This document shows, one piece after another, positions 17,201-30,513 of a DNA stretch of 64,000 nucleotides. The position numbers were made by a program, and so were the translations under genes. The stretch is from NCBI GenBank assembly GCA_964035795.1, contig OZ038321.1, positions 13,225,288 to 13,289,287 on the forward strand, written 5' to 3'. Within the stretch, counting starts at the first letter, position 1; every line of letters begins with the position of its first letter. Source of the stretch: Pterobdella sp. o SKG-2022 (lineage: Eukaryota; Annelida; Clitellata; Hirudinida; Piscicolidae). The notes under the pieces are model-generated. The model was not told the origin of the DNA. It did not search any database and saw nothing but the letters and a program-made list of their open reading frames with translations.

Positions 17201-20200
17201 TATAGAGCATTCGATTTGAAGTAAAATTTTTTTAGATGAATAATATTTCGATATTCTCATGAAACAGGGTTCTCCAGGACCTAGAGGACCGGCTGGACCT
17301 GCGGGACCATACGGAAGACAGGTTTGCCTTGTTTTGTTCAACTTATATTATTAACCTTTTGAACAATAAGCTTCGAATTTTGGAATCATAAAAACACGAA
17401 AAAACTTGAATTTTTATTTTGACGAAGCTTTTCGATATATTCTATATCATCCTCAGGTAACTAATTGCAATTATAAAGCAATTGGTTACCTGATGATGAT
17501 ATAGAATATATCGAAAAGCTTCGTCAAAATAAAAAATTCAAGTTTTGTTGTGTTTTTATGATTCACTTATATTATTAAATTATTTGAAACTTAATGCCGT
17601 ATTTCCAGTTTATTGGTTTTTATTTCGTGTTGAAATATAGTTTTAAAAAAAGACTAAACAATTTATTGAAAGTGAATTATAAAAATGTTGCAATATACAG
17701 GGATCTTCTGGTCGTGATGGGGATGTAGGACCAACCGGTCTTAGAGGACCTACTGTAAGTTTGAACTTTTAAAACGCTATTCAATATTTCTTTAGATAAA
17801 ATTTTGAATTTTCAAAAAACTAGGGTTTTATATAATATAAAAAATAATAATAATCCATAATACTAAAAAATAAACTCATGCATTTAATTTTGCAGGGTCT
17901 TCCCGGGCCTTCAGGAGTGCCAGGGATGCCTGGACTCAAGGGATACAAGGTTTGCTTACTGACTAATTTGAAATTTTATTGGAGTGAAATTAATCAATTG
18001 TAGATTCGAATTGAAAACTGATTTAAATAGTTTTAAGTTCTAAAAATTTTGCTATAACATTAATTAAACATGGAATCATTATCAATCTTATAAATTTGTG
18101 AACCAGCTTTATTCCATAAATCTTATACATTTTAGGGATTCCCTGGTCCTATTGGAGAAAAAGGAGAACAAGGAAGCATCGGACTCAGGGTATAAGCTTA
18201 TCTTCAAACTAACAAATTTTAAATTATAAAACTGTTTATAGCTCATCTTCAAAATTTAAAAATTATTTATTAATGTATTACTGAATCGTATTGAAATACC
18301 TCTATAAATCCTAATGACAGGGACTCGATGGAGCCCCTGGAGCTCCCGGTGATGTTGGACCTCAGGTTCGATTCATTTTACTGTTTTTACAAGCATTCAT
18401 TATTTCATGAAATATACAGATTAAGAATATAAGAATAATATAAATTTAATGATGAATGATCAAAGGGACCTCGTGGTTTGTCGGGAGAAAGAGGACCAGA
18501 AGGAAAACCAGGACCTGCTGTAAGTGCCTCATGAGATAGTCTTGACAAATGTTTCAAAATCATTCTTCGTACAATAACTCAAACTCATGAAACATTTTAA
18601 AATATATTTTTGTGTTAAAATTGAGCTGAAATTTTTGATAAGTAAAATCCTATCATAATTCATTAGTTTATGGATTATGATAAGATTTTAATTATCGAAA
18701 TTATCCAGCACAACTTTTGAATAAACGTGTTTTCCAAGTTTCCATAAATTATTGTACGAAATTCAAGTATTAAAAATAGATGAAACTTTTTAAAACTATT
18801 TTCGAATAAACTTTGAAATTACATATAATTTTATTTTGTTAGTTTTAAAAAATTATATTGACTCAAAGCCCAAGCATCATTAACGAAGTGCACAACATGA
18901 CCACCTCAGGGTTTGAGGGGAGTCGATGGGCTTCCAGGACCCTCAGGAGAAATAGGCAACCATGGACCCAGTGGACAAGTTGGTCTTCCTGGGCCTCCCG
19001 GACTCAAGGTGTTAATGTTCATGATGCTTTTGTTGATATTAGAATAAGAAAATCGTGGAAGTTTTTATCAACTTTTAAACAATGAAAGTTGTATTATTTG
19101 TTAAACTATTTTATTTTGTGATAAGGGAGAAAGGGGATTAGTCGGACCGAAAGGAGCAAGCGGTCTTCAAGGACCTAGAGGACCTAACGGCAAGCCTGGT
19201 CCCAATGGAGAACCTGGAACTCCCGTTTGTAAAATATTTGTTATTTTCTGGCAGCTTATACGGTTATGAAATATTTTAAAAATTTTTTGTTGGAATACTT
19301 ACTACGTTTTGGTACCCATTTTTCAAATATTGTTCCTGTTTTTGTCAGGGTCCCACTGGTATTGAAGGAAAAGCTGGAGAGAAGGGAATAAGAGTGAGTT
19401 CATTTGAATATTTGAATTTTCACATCTTAAAACCATTATCCAATTAATTTTAATTAGTTGGTTTGAATAATAATCAAATGAGAAGGAATATAAAAATAGT
19501 AGCACGTTTTTATAAATATCCATAATGATGCATATAAATAGCCTTAAATCTGTACATTTAGTATGTAACGAAAAGCTAATTATTAGTTTTGTGAATTCCT
19601 AGTTCTTAATATTGCGGTAACTAATTTGCAATGAACATTGACATTATAGGGAGATGTTGGAAACCCAGGTTTAGTAGGAGGGATCGGTCAAAGAGGTATG
19701 CCTGGAGCTCAAGGAAGTCCAGGACCTATCGGACTCAAAGGAGATTTGGTAAGTGACGAAAACAAACTATTTTTAGATAATTTATTTAGTTTGTAGTTAT
19801 GCGTATTTTAATAAAAATTTTAATTAATTTCACAATATTCTTTGTTTTTAGTTTTTGAAACATTCGTTTTTAAAAAATTTAATCAAATATACATTTTGCA
19901 AATTTTCTTTATCGGTATTTCACAACTGTATAGCTCGAAGGTTATGAAAACTCAGAAAATATTGGTTAATTATTCTAAAGTTTTTCAAATACTCCAGGGG
20001 TTGGTCGGAAAACAAGGAAGAACAGGAAGCCCCGGTACTAAAGGAACTTTAGGTCAACATGGAGAGAGAGGAGACGTTGGACTTCCAGGAAAACAAGGAA
20101 AGAGAGTAAGAACCTGTGAATATCTTTGAAGAATTGAATTTTTATTGTATGAGATTTTTAATCTGAAGAATTTAAAAATTTTAATTTTTTAGTGACAAAT

Positions 20201-23200
20201 AAATTTGCAAATAGAACCTTAAATCATTTTTAGGGCCAGCAAGGAGCCACAGGAATTGATGGAGTGTTGGGTCCTAGAGGAGAAAGAGTCGGTTTTTATG
20301 CTGTTTATTGATGCAGTTAATGTTGAATTATTTTTTAAAATCACATGATTTTATGTATTAAATTTCAAGTTAAATATTTTTTTATCTCGTAACTAAGCTC
20401 ATTTTCAAAGAAAAATTTGGAATGTTTTCACAATTTTATTGCAGGGTCTCTCAGGAGAAAGAGGACTTCCAGGAGCTGATGGGCCTGCAGGAAATCCTGG
20501 TCCCAATGGAGTCAGAGGAGCCAGAGGAGAAGCTGGAAACAAAGGACCTACTGTGAGAAATTTTCTTTATAGCTTTGATGAAAACTTCTAATTAAACGTG
20601 AGAAATCGTTATAGAAAGCATTTATTCTTTTAAAAATGTGATTTTAAAATTATAAAAAGTTAGCTTACTATTCTTTACAACTTTTTATAAATATAAAATA
20701 TTACTATTCATATATACTGAATATAAAAATCCTTTCCCTAATAAATTCAAAAGTAAAAATCTAAAATAAACCCTTAAAAATGATTAATGTTTCTAATTGA
20801 AATGCACGAATTTGTTGTAGGGAGAGGTTGGCAAGCCAGGTCCTCAGGGTCCTCAGGGATTGAGGGTAAGTCATTACAGGCTACATAATATATTTCTATT
20901 GTTTCAAATGCAAAAGCATAGGAAACATCATGAATATATTTTCTATAGGGAATCCCAGGAAGACCCGGCTTGGGAGGACTAGCTGGACCCGTTGGACAAC
21001 CTGTGAGTATAAAATTATTATTTCAGAATTCTAATTTGTTCATATTAATTATAATTAAGGTTATAGGCAGCAATAAAGTATTTGATATATAATCTAGGGT
21101 CCTTCTGGCCAAGACGGTAAGGAGGGAGAACAGGGACTGCCAGGTACCCAAGGATTGCCTGGTCTTCAAGGATCTCCTGGACCCATCGGATTAATTGTAT
21201 GTTTTCAATTGTTATAATATAATATTTCAAAAATTCTTCTTTCCTCGGACTGTCAAATTTCAATTCTTAAGAATAAAATACTTTTTATAGGTATTTAGCT
21301 AAACCTAATATAAGTTTTTCAGACTTGATTAACAGTTGTCATGAATATATCATTGGTTTATAGGGAGAGCAAGGTAAAGAAGGTAACCAGGGTCAACTGG
21401 GAGCCCCAGGTGCCAGAGGAGACAGAGGGAGAGATGGTGCCCCCGGATCACAAGGATTGCCTGGAGCTGTCGTAAGTTGGCTGAGTTATGTTTTATATAA
21501 TACATTTATTTTATAATAAATATTTTTTTCCATAAAAATGAATTATAAAATTTTTTGTAGTGGTACTTTAAATCTTGATAGGTTTCTTTTACACTGAAAT
21601 ATCCGCATTTCATAAAGTTAGTATAGAAACTCAAAAATTAAACTCGAATTCATGAAATTTCGAAAAATGTTTAAACCGATTTTTATAATTTGAAGGGTTT
21701 GCCAGGAGAAAGAGGGCCTGCTGGAGATAAAGGACCTCAAGGATTCATTGTGAGTTGCTAGTTTCAATAAGATAAAGCTCTGAAAAATTTAATTTGCTTA
21801 TCTGTTTTTGAGTTGTTTAATCAGCAAAGTATAAAAAAAAAATTTGTTTTAAACCCTAGGGTAAGCCAGGAGATCCTGGATTGCCAGGAGATCAAGGAAA
21901 GCCAGGAGAACCAGGAACTGTAGGACCTGCTGGACCCGCTGGACCTGCAGGGCCTGCTGTCTGTATTACCAACATTTAAATGTTTTAATTATATTTTTTA
22001 AAAGGAGCTAAATTCATTGAAATATTTGTCATGCAGGGAGACCGAGGAGCTCCAGGAGAGAGAGGCAGCACTGGTCCACGAGGACCCACTGGGATAGCTG
22101 GAGCTGTTGGAACTCCTGGAGTCACTGGAGCCCCGGTATTGTTTAGCACCTTTCAATAAGCGAATGTATACCTATTTAGAGTAAATTTATTCAATTAATT
22201 TCCATCGTTATCTGTTTTTCCTATGGTCTAACCGCCATCTAATATATACAGGGAGCCCCTGGAGAAAGAGGAGACATGGGTCAACCTGGACCTCCCGGAC
22301 CCATTGTTTGTTTTAATATTTTTAAAAAATTTTTGATAAATTATTATTACAAAAATAGTTTAAGATTATCTTACACCAAACCAAATATCAAAAACGCAGG
22401 GTTTGAACGGAGATAGGGGTGTGCCCGGCTTTGTGGGACCTAAGGGAGATCTTGTAAGTTTGCCAGAATTTATTACTTTTCAAACTAATGAGATGTTCTA
22501 TCTATTTTATCGAAAAATTCCAGGGAGATCCAGGTCACAGAGGAAAACAAGGAGAGTTTGGAAAAGTTGGAGACGTGGTGAGTAAATCATTGAAAGTTAC
22601 GAATTTTTGGAATCTTCAATTAAAATATTTGAATAATTTTTAAACAACCTCTAAATATGTGGAAATTTGTTCGACCAATAAAGGTAGAAACATTAAGTTG
22701 TTTAAAACACTGATGTTGTCATAAGGGACCTAGAGGACCCCCCGGAACAATAGGACTGCCAGGACCTACAGGGAAGAAAGGAGATAGAGGAGAGAGAGGA
22801 TTAAAAGGATCGGCAGGAGCTCAAGGATCAACTGGAGAAAGAGGATTGGCTGGTCCTCTCGGAGCACCAGGACAACCTGGAATTCCCGTTAGATACTGGA
22901 TTTTTCTTATTAATTTTATTTTTTGTTTAGATTATGTTTTTACCCTATATTAATTTGAACACAAATATAAACAAAACTTTTCTCTAAGACGGAAACCTAT
23001 AATTTGCTTGTTTATTTTTTTTTTCGGTTGAAGAGTCTGGTAAATTAAAGATGAAATAAATACTTCAAGGGAAGCCCTGGTCTGCCAGGAGCCAAGGGAG
23101 AACTCGGATTGCCAGGAGAGAGGGTATGTTTTAAATCTTTTTTGTTTTTTTTTGACAAAATATTGTGATTTTTCTGTAATTTTAACAAATTTAATCTGGA

Positions 23201-26200
23201 ATTTAAATCAGAAAGTTAGATCAGAATATGATTTTCAAAGTAACTTTTTAATGAAAAAATCTAATTATTTATCCAAGTGTAATTGAATTTTGAAACAAAA
23301 TGTTCAACTTTTATTATATATCGTATGTCATGGTTGACATTTTCAAAAGATAGTTTCTAACTTACAATCGGCTTTTTTATGAAAAAAGTAGTATTTTTAT
23401 TTTAAGTGAATCATTATAACATCACAGGGATGGCCTGGACCAGCTGGGCCTCAAGGACCAAGAGGCCCTGTTGGATTAGCTGGCAAGAACGGTCTGCAAG
23501 GAAGGCAAGGACCCAGAGGAGACTCGGGACCTCAAGGAGAAGCCGGAGTTCCTGGCCCACCAGGTCCTACTGGACCTCTTGGCAACCAGGGAAACCAAGG
23601 ACCTGCCGGTAGCCCTGGTCCCTTGGGTAAAGAAGGTATTAAGGTTTGTTCGTTGCACACATCGTTTCATTTTTCATGCTAATTGTAGTTTTTAAGACAT
23701 CGTATGTTCTTAGTAATTTTGAATTTATTAAAATATACTTCTTGATTCATGAGGAATTTCATGAAAGACATAAAACACTAATGAATTATAATAAGGTTGA
23801 ACTTATCAAAAATTTTAGTTGGATAGAATTTCTTTTGCATGCTAGCTATGCATTGATTTTTATTTAATAGTTTTGGTTCTGTTAAATACACTTTTAGCTA
23901 GAAAAATGATAATGTATTATGAATAAAAGGGATCTAGAGGAGAACAAGGAGCAACGGGAAGAGCAGGAGACGAGGGATCTCCAGGAGAGATTGGAAGACC
24001 TGGTCTCAAAGGAGAACGGGGAGATGATGGTTTGTTGGTAAGTACAAAAAAGCTCGATTTGAATGAAGTTATTTCCATTTTTAAACTAAATCTTTTTCTG
24101 GGTTATTTATGAAAAACCCTCATAGTTCTATAACTAACTTTAAAGGGACAAGCAGGACCAAGAGGAGCTTTGGGTCAACCAGGAGAGAGAGGTCAGCCTG
24201 GAGGTGTTGGAACCAGAGGAGAACCTGGACCCGCTGGTCCTCCAGGACAAAATGTTAGTTATATTCCAAATATTCAATTATATAAACTATTGAAATAAAT
24301 TATGCCTGGATGGTTTGCACACAAGTGTTTTGACTAAATCATTTAATTTTTTCAGGGAAGTCCAGGAGCTCCTGGGGAAGAGGGACAAAAAGGAGCAAGA
24401 GGGCCCTTAGGACCCGTCGGAAACCCTGGAAACCCTGGACCTGCCGGTGCTAGAGGAGGCCCTGTAAGTTTCTTTATTTTTACTCTAGTTTACTGAAACT
24501 GAATAATTTTTTTTAATCAATGAATTTTGATAGTTTTAACCTGTTGTTACCAGGGACCAGACGGTAAAGAAGGGCCAAGTGGAATCGTAGGTAGACCTGG
24601 AGACAAAGGACCACCTGGGTCGGTTGGACAAGCTGGAACCATTGGATTGCCTGGTCTTCAAGTATTTAAGTATTATTGTTCATTATCATTTTGATAGTGT
24701 CTTTTTTTTAAAGTTTGATAGAGTCTACACTGTAATATATATTTGAATGATTGCATCAACATGATGTATCTATTTTATGAATTTGATGACTGAAATCTAA
24801 ATATGGTGTTAAAATGAATGTTTCTTCAACTGCTGAAACTCTTCTCAGGGTCCCATAGGGCAGACTGGAGCTCCAGGACAGCACGGAGAAGTTGGACTCA
24901 AGGTTAGAATGATTAAGTTATAATCATTATGTTAGAAATAATTTTTTAATAAATATTTGATCAGTTGATAATTTAAAAGTGAAAGTTTACTTGTGTTGAT
25001 AGATTGAATGTAATGTTTATGGCGTTGATCACTAGGGAGATGTGGGACCAAGAGGACTTTTGGGTCTAGAAGGACCAACTGGAATCCCTGTAAGATCTAT
25101 GATGCTTTCATTTGAATTATTTTGATGAGCATTTAAATATTTTTAATAACATTTTTTGAAAATTTTATCAAGTCTTGTAAATAACCATCCACAATTTCGT
25201 GCTCCATTCTAACTTACCAACACTATATGTTAATCAATTTTCTATTAATAAGTTATTTGAACAACGTAGGGAATACCAGGGGGTCATGGACCACCAGGAC
25301 CCGTGGGATCTAAAGGAAGAAAGGTACGAATATTCTCTCAATTATATTCATCATATCATGATGACATTATTTTTACAAGTATCATGACTTGGGTTGAATA
25401 AAGGAAACAAAAAATTATGTTTTGGGCATCGACGTTAAACTGTCTCCAATTCAGCGCCCATAATTAAGGCTGCTTTTCTATTGCAAAGTGTGTCAAATGT
25501 GTGAATGGTGGGTCCTGAATTTTATAATTTCAAGTTGTACATCAACTTTTGGCTTGGCAGTCTTCAATGAAATATTCTAAATAAAATTAGAATATAAATA
25601 GTATCAATAATTTAAGCCAGTTACTGTCAACCTCATTTACTGAGACATGTACAGCCTTTTAAATTAAGTGGTTAATAATGTAACATGGCAGGGTGAAAAA
25701 GGATACCCAGGATTGCCAGGAATTTCAGGTGCTCCTGGACCTCAGGTTACTTACCTTGTGTATTTATAACTTTTGATAATTGTCGATGTTTTTAAGTCCT
25801 TTAATGACATTTATATTTTAATAACTTTGAATTTCATATTCGATAGATTTTAAGATTTAAATTTTATGAGTGTTGAAGAATCTATAGTACAGACATTTTT
25901 TTAAAACCTCTAATTTTTCGTTTCGCTTAAAATTTTTTAATGTTTTATAATAGGGACCGGTTGGAGACATCGGGCCCACTGGACCAAGTGGACCTCTAGG
26001 ACCAAGGGTGAGTGCACGTAGTTGTTTTATTACATCCTTCTATTGAAGATTAATAAATTAGTTATTTTATTTAAACCATTAAAAAACATAAAATTTCATT
26101 TTCAAAAAAAGCCTCACTGTTGAAAAAATGGTTTTAAACAGAATGATAATGAGAAAAATAAAATAATATTTAAATATCTTAACAAAGAGTTAATTGAAAA

Positions 26201-28682
26201 CATACGCACTGATTTGGTGACAGGGAGACTCAGGTCGCAGAGGGTCTGCAGGACTGCTAGGCCCTGATGGATTGCCAGGATTCAAAGGACAACGAGTAAT
26301 ACCTTTTGCATTTTAAGCATGTTCCAAAATGATATTTTCATTGTTTGATAACGATTTTATATTTACTTTTAATTTATTTCAAATTTTAAAGTTTTTATTC
26401 TCATTAGACGTATGCAATTTTCAAGTCTTTTGAAAATTATTATATTTTTCCGAAATTACGTTTTTTGAAAACTTAAATAACCTATAATTTCACACCAGGG
26501 ACCCATTGGACCTTCAGGAGAAGACGGAGTACCTGTAAGCTTGATTGCCTAACTAGTTTTATATTTGATGATTATAAACTTTGACAAAGCTATCTTATTA
26601 AAATAAATATCATAAAAACTTTTCAAAATAAATAGATATAAATACGAAAGATTTGATATTAAATGATGTGTTTGATTACGAAATCTTTCATGTGATAACC
26701 AACCGCACACAGGGACCCATTGGACCCCCTGGACCTCCCGGACCTCCTGTGAGTTCATAAGCCATTTGTTTATACCTTTCACACGCTCTAGTATAATAGT
26801 GTAGATTTATATATTTTATTTTCGATTCATCAGCATAGTTGTCTGATAATGCTAAAATTTCATGATAAAGCTAAAAATATCTATAATTATAGCTACTTTT
26901 GCTCTTTATAAATTTATTAAAAATCTTATAATTAACGTGAAGCAGTTAGAAAATTAGTTATTAAAACACATAAAGACGACTTTAAATATTCCCATGGTCT
27001 GATATTTACAGGGAGTGCCTGGAGCCCGCAGAGGAGTACCTAATGCCTTCGAGCTGGCTGAGCATTTCCAGAGGCCCAAGCCCGTGCCTGCAGACATCCT
27101 TGTGAGCTTATTTTGTAGTTCAACAATCGAGAAATTTTTAAATAGTCAATTTTTTGTGGTTTTGATAGTTAAAAACGAGTTATACAATTTATTATTTTAT
27201 TTTGATATTGCTTTCAGTTTGATGATCCAGCTAGTTTTAGCAGGAGTAAAATGGTGAGTGTTGATAAGATTTAAATAATTAATAATTTGAATTCCAATAA
27301 TTTTTTAAAATTTCCTCTTTTAATGTTCTTTATTTTTAATTTAATTTTTGTAAGAAATAAAGCATTCAACAAATAAACTTATCTATATTCATTTATGAAG
27401 GATGGTAAGAGTGCTTTTGAAGAGGCTAAAAAGATCGAGGTAACATTGAAGTCATTGAAGGCCCCTCTCGGCACCAAGATCTCACCTGCTCGCAACTGCA
27501 AAGAACTTCACTTGTCCCACCCCAAACTCACCACTGGTGCGTATGCTTATAAATAGATTTTGACACATGTTTTTTAAGCATCTTATTACTCAAATCACCA
27601 TTAAATTATTTGCAAAACTGAGATGTTGAAAAATATTATATGACATAATTCATTCAAACAAAGGATACATTGAAAATAAAAGTTTAAAAATTGTCTTACC
27701 AGGAAACTACTGGATCGACCCTAACGGAGGCAGCATCCTCGACGCAGTGGAGGTGTTCTGCGACATGAGCACCAGGCAGACCTGTGTCTTTCCCGCCAAC
27801 GCCGAGGTGCCATACAAGTTTATGTTGCGAATCATATTGATTTTTATCTAATTATTTACTACTGCTTTTGTTTTTCAATGATTTAATAGTAATACCAATC
27901 ATATTTTTCAAGTTTATATTGATAATGATTTTGATATCCACTCTTTTGTTTAAAGATCGCTAAAAAAAATTGGTACAAAGGACGTGACAGAAAGATTTGG
28001 TTTGGAGATGAGCTCCAATCCGGAGAACAAGTAATTTACTTATCTTCGTATTGTTGTTGACAGAAATGTTTTTATAGAAATTGAAACTGTTCGATTTTGA
28101 AGGCTAATAACTCAAAATAATGAATTCTTATTGAAAACAATGAAAACGCTTCAAACTCTTCATTTATCGCCACCAGTTTGAATACAAGATGGACAAAGTT
28201 CAGATGACTTTCTTGCAGCTGAGCAGCATCAACGCCTACCAGAACCTCACCTACCACTGCCGCAACAGTGCTGTCTATTATGACCAGCAGAGCAAAAAAT
28301 ACGACAACGCCGCCAAGTTCATGTCTTACAATGACATTGAGTTGGTCGCTTTGAAGCCAGTCAAGCACCGCTACTCTGTCTCTCTCGATCAGTGTCAGGT
28401 GAGAAGACTTGTCATACATTCATTTTGTTGCGTAATGATGAGATAACTTATTTTTAGATTTTTCCAATAGACTTCAAAAATATTTCAGTTAATTCTCAAA
28501 TAATTTAAATTGATCATAAACCACCATTCTAACAGGACCTTGAGGACAAATGGGCTAAGACAGTGTTTGAGTTCAAAACCACCAAAACACGAAGACTGCC
28601 AGTGGTCGACATAAACCTTGCTGACATCAGTGGTAACAACCAACAGTTCGGCATTAATGTTGGACCTGTGTGCTTCTCATAG
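14215..28682 (+). CDS. Fibrillar collagen alpha chain, complete, 52 exons
   Basis: Forms trimers that assemble into extracellular fibrils. Exons 1-5 (14215-14281, 14562-14578, 14710-14769, 14984-15052, 16117-16206) encode a signal peptide, a furin-like RQRRS site, ten minor Gly-X-Y triplets and a non-collagenous N-telopeptide ([10 protein letters not shown] onward). Exons 6-45 (first 16836-16880, last 26712-26747) nearly all have 45, 54, 99, 108, 162 or 216 bases, each starting with a whole Gly codon; three near the end have 72, 36 and 36. With six residues of exon 46 they total 1014 triple-helix residues, the size I recall for vertebrate type I. Exons 46-52 (27012-27101, 27218-27253, 27401-27536, 27703-27806, 27956-28030, 28177-28398, 28536-28682) encode C-telopeptide and COLF domain ([48 protein letters not shown]). 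Total 1378 aa. COLF has six cysteines, not the usual eight. No VWC or TSPN domain was found. Confidence 0.95.
17383..17565. repeat. large palindrome carrying a hammerhead-type core, family 1 (copy A)
   Basis: Arms of about 88 bases (17383-17470 and 17479-17565) are near-perfect reverse complements around a loop of about 8 bases, in a collagen intron. In the right arm on the plus strand, CTGATGA (17490-17496), a GATATA/TATATC stem-loop (17498-17512), GAAA (17513-17516) and GTC (17523-17525) follow in the order of a hammerhead ribozyme core. The left arm carries the same on the minus strand with one change (CTGAGGA). One extra T sits between the core and the stem. I see no stem I pairing, and stem III would be only a base pair or so, so self-cleavage is not shown. 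Confidence 0.75.
18624..18709. repeat. foldback repeat family 2, full copy
   Basis: An inverted repeat of two arms of about 42 bases, in a collagen intron. The left arm starts AGCTGAAATTTTTGATAAG and the right arm ends AATTATCGAAATTATCCAGC. The shared centre is TTATGATAAGATTTTA in forward orientation. AATAAACGTG follows at 18720 and also follows the copy near 32.6 kb. Small size, inverted arms and no coding sequence fit a MITE-like element. Confidence 0.65.
23695..23826 (+). repeat. repeat fragment: AGACATCGTATG end plus family 2 half-copy
   Basis: In a collagen intron, AAGACATCGTATGTTCTTAG at about 23693 starts a block that recurs near 45186, 58584 and 62495. About 80 bases on, AATGAATTATAATAAGG and CTTATCAAAAATTTTAGTTG match the family 2 arm at 18.6 kb. 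The two parts may be the ends of one element. Confidence 0.45.
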
Positions 28683-30513
28683 ACCTTCTACAAATTCTTC
28701 CTCTATATTTCTTTATTTGGCGTTTGATATTATTAAAAGGTTTCCTTGTTAGGCTTAGATTATTTGAATAATTTAAGTGCAAGTTACTGTGAGATTTTTA
28801 TTTAATTTTTGAAGAGAAAATTAAGCAAAATTAATTTTAAATATAATGGTTGCAAATGTATTTATTTATTTTCATTTCTAAATAAAATTTGTCAGGTCTG
28901 GGTTGCATTAACGCTTGAGGCATTTTTAAATAAAATTGATCGTGAAAAAAATAACAAAAACTAATTTTATTCATCAAAAACTACGGTAGATGAAACGATT
29001 CATGAAATATATTAATATTTTAAAAACGTCACATTGAAAAAACGTGAAAGAATCAACTGTTGGCAATCTTCGACGGTGCTTTGACTAAAGCATCTTATTA
29101 ATGCCATTGTGTATAATTTAATAAAAAAGATTGTGAGAAGAATCGCATAATCAGATGTTAAAAACAATATTAAGGTTTGCTATTATTTTCTATGGCGATG
29201 CATCAGAGAATGATACTTCATGAATAATCTTTATCCTGCTCTTTTTATTAATAAACCTTTTATATATTTGAATAATTAGCAACATTTTTTAAAGATTAGA
29301 ACGTAAAAAATACAAAATTATTTTAACGTTGCATTTTAATGGTTTTTTCCTTAAATTAGCAATAACACACGTAAATAAGTTGGAAATTCTTAAGACTCGA
29401 CAAAACTAACTAATGGAGAGAATGAGAGAAATGTAAGGTCGACCGCAACGTAACTAAGGTATCAGTTTATTATCAAACTCAAATATAAGGGAATGATATA
29501 GAGGGTTGTATTTAAAATAAATTTATTCGTTAAGATTACTATAAGTTTTGCAGAATGAAGTTTGATTGGAAATCAATTTTATAAACTTTAAACAGAATCA
29601 AAATGTTAATGCTTAAGTTCACTTTTCAATTAGTACATATTACAGATTTGACAACTAAAATGAAACCAAATTTTAGACAAAAATCAATATAATAAACACA
29701 ATAGTATAAAATCTTCATATTATATATCAAGAACAAATGATTTCCAAGGCTTGAATTGTAATAATTCAAATATATTAGAAAAATCTTCGAACGCAAAATC
29801 AACTTTGTATATGGATAACTCAACTCTAATTGACCAATCACAGGGTCCTCGAGGAAACTAGTCTTGAAGACAATCACACCAAAACGCAGCAATTACAACG
29901 AAAATAGCACTGAAGCATCAAACGTGTCCTTAAACATTTAGCGGTGATGATGATGTTGTACGCAGTGTTTATCAGTGTGGTGAGTAAGACAAGCTCATAA
30001 GTGAACTTCAATACAATAAAAATTCATAACTACAATCATGATTCCAAATAAATGGCAAAGGAAGCAAATAAACATGAATCAAACTCAGGTACATGTAGCC
30101 GCATTGTGGAATTTAAGGATGAAACCAAATGAAAATGAGTGATAGGAATGAATGGGACAATTGTCAAGATTAAGTTACTTATCACTGCCAGTGTCCAAAT
30201 AATTGCTTCATTATAGAAGAAAAAACAACGGATTTTAAGTAAAATGAAATCGATTCAATACATAAGATAAGTTTTATAAATGACGTAAAAGCAATATATA
30301 AAACACGATTAAAATGAAATTGTATGAATATATCAATCATAATTAAAACCAAAAGCCGAACGTATCGAAAAAATTTTGAAAACTTCAAAGAAGGGTCTAG
30401 TAGCTACCTCTCTCCATATAGCTGCCAGACAAGATCAGCTCTTCAAATAATATAATTATACACCTTATAACCGTGCATACAGTTTCTAACTCAAATGAAT
30501 ATCATCGAAGACT
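28683..30513. other. intergenic between converging collagen and DLG genes, no gene seen
   Basis: The two genes converge here, so both 3' untranslated regions should lie in this stretch. AATAAA-type hexamers occur on the plus strand near 28882. No exon with family similarity was found; frames in 29.6-29.9 kb and 30.2-30.4 kb lack splice context and look random. Confidence 0.5.

Noticed and set aside
17490..17525. Calling the hammerhead-like core a functional ribozyme
   Set aside because: Stem I does not pair in cis and stem III is minimal; the sequence supports only a core-like relic.
29626..30388. Minus-strand frames of 68 and 88 codons beyond the DLG stop
   Set aside because: They lie in the expected 3' untranslated region, have low-complexity composition and no splice context.
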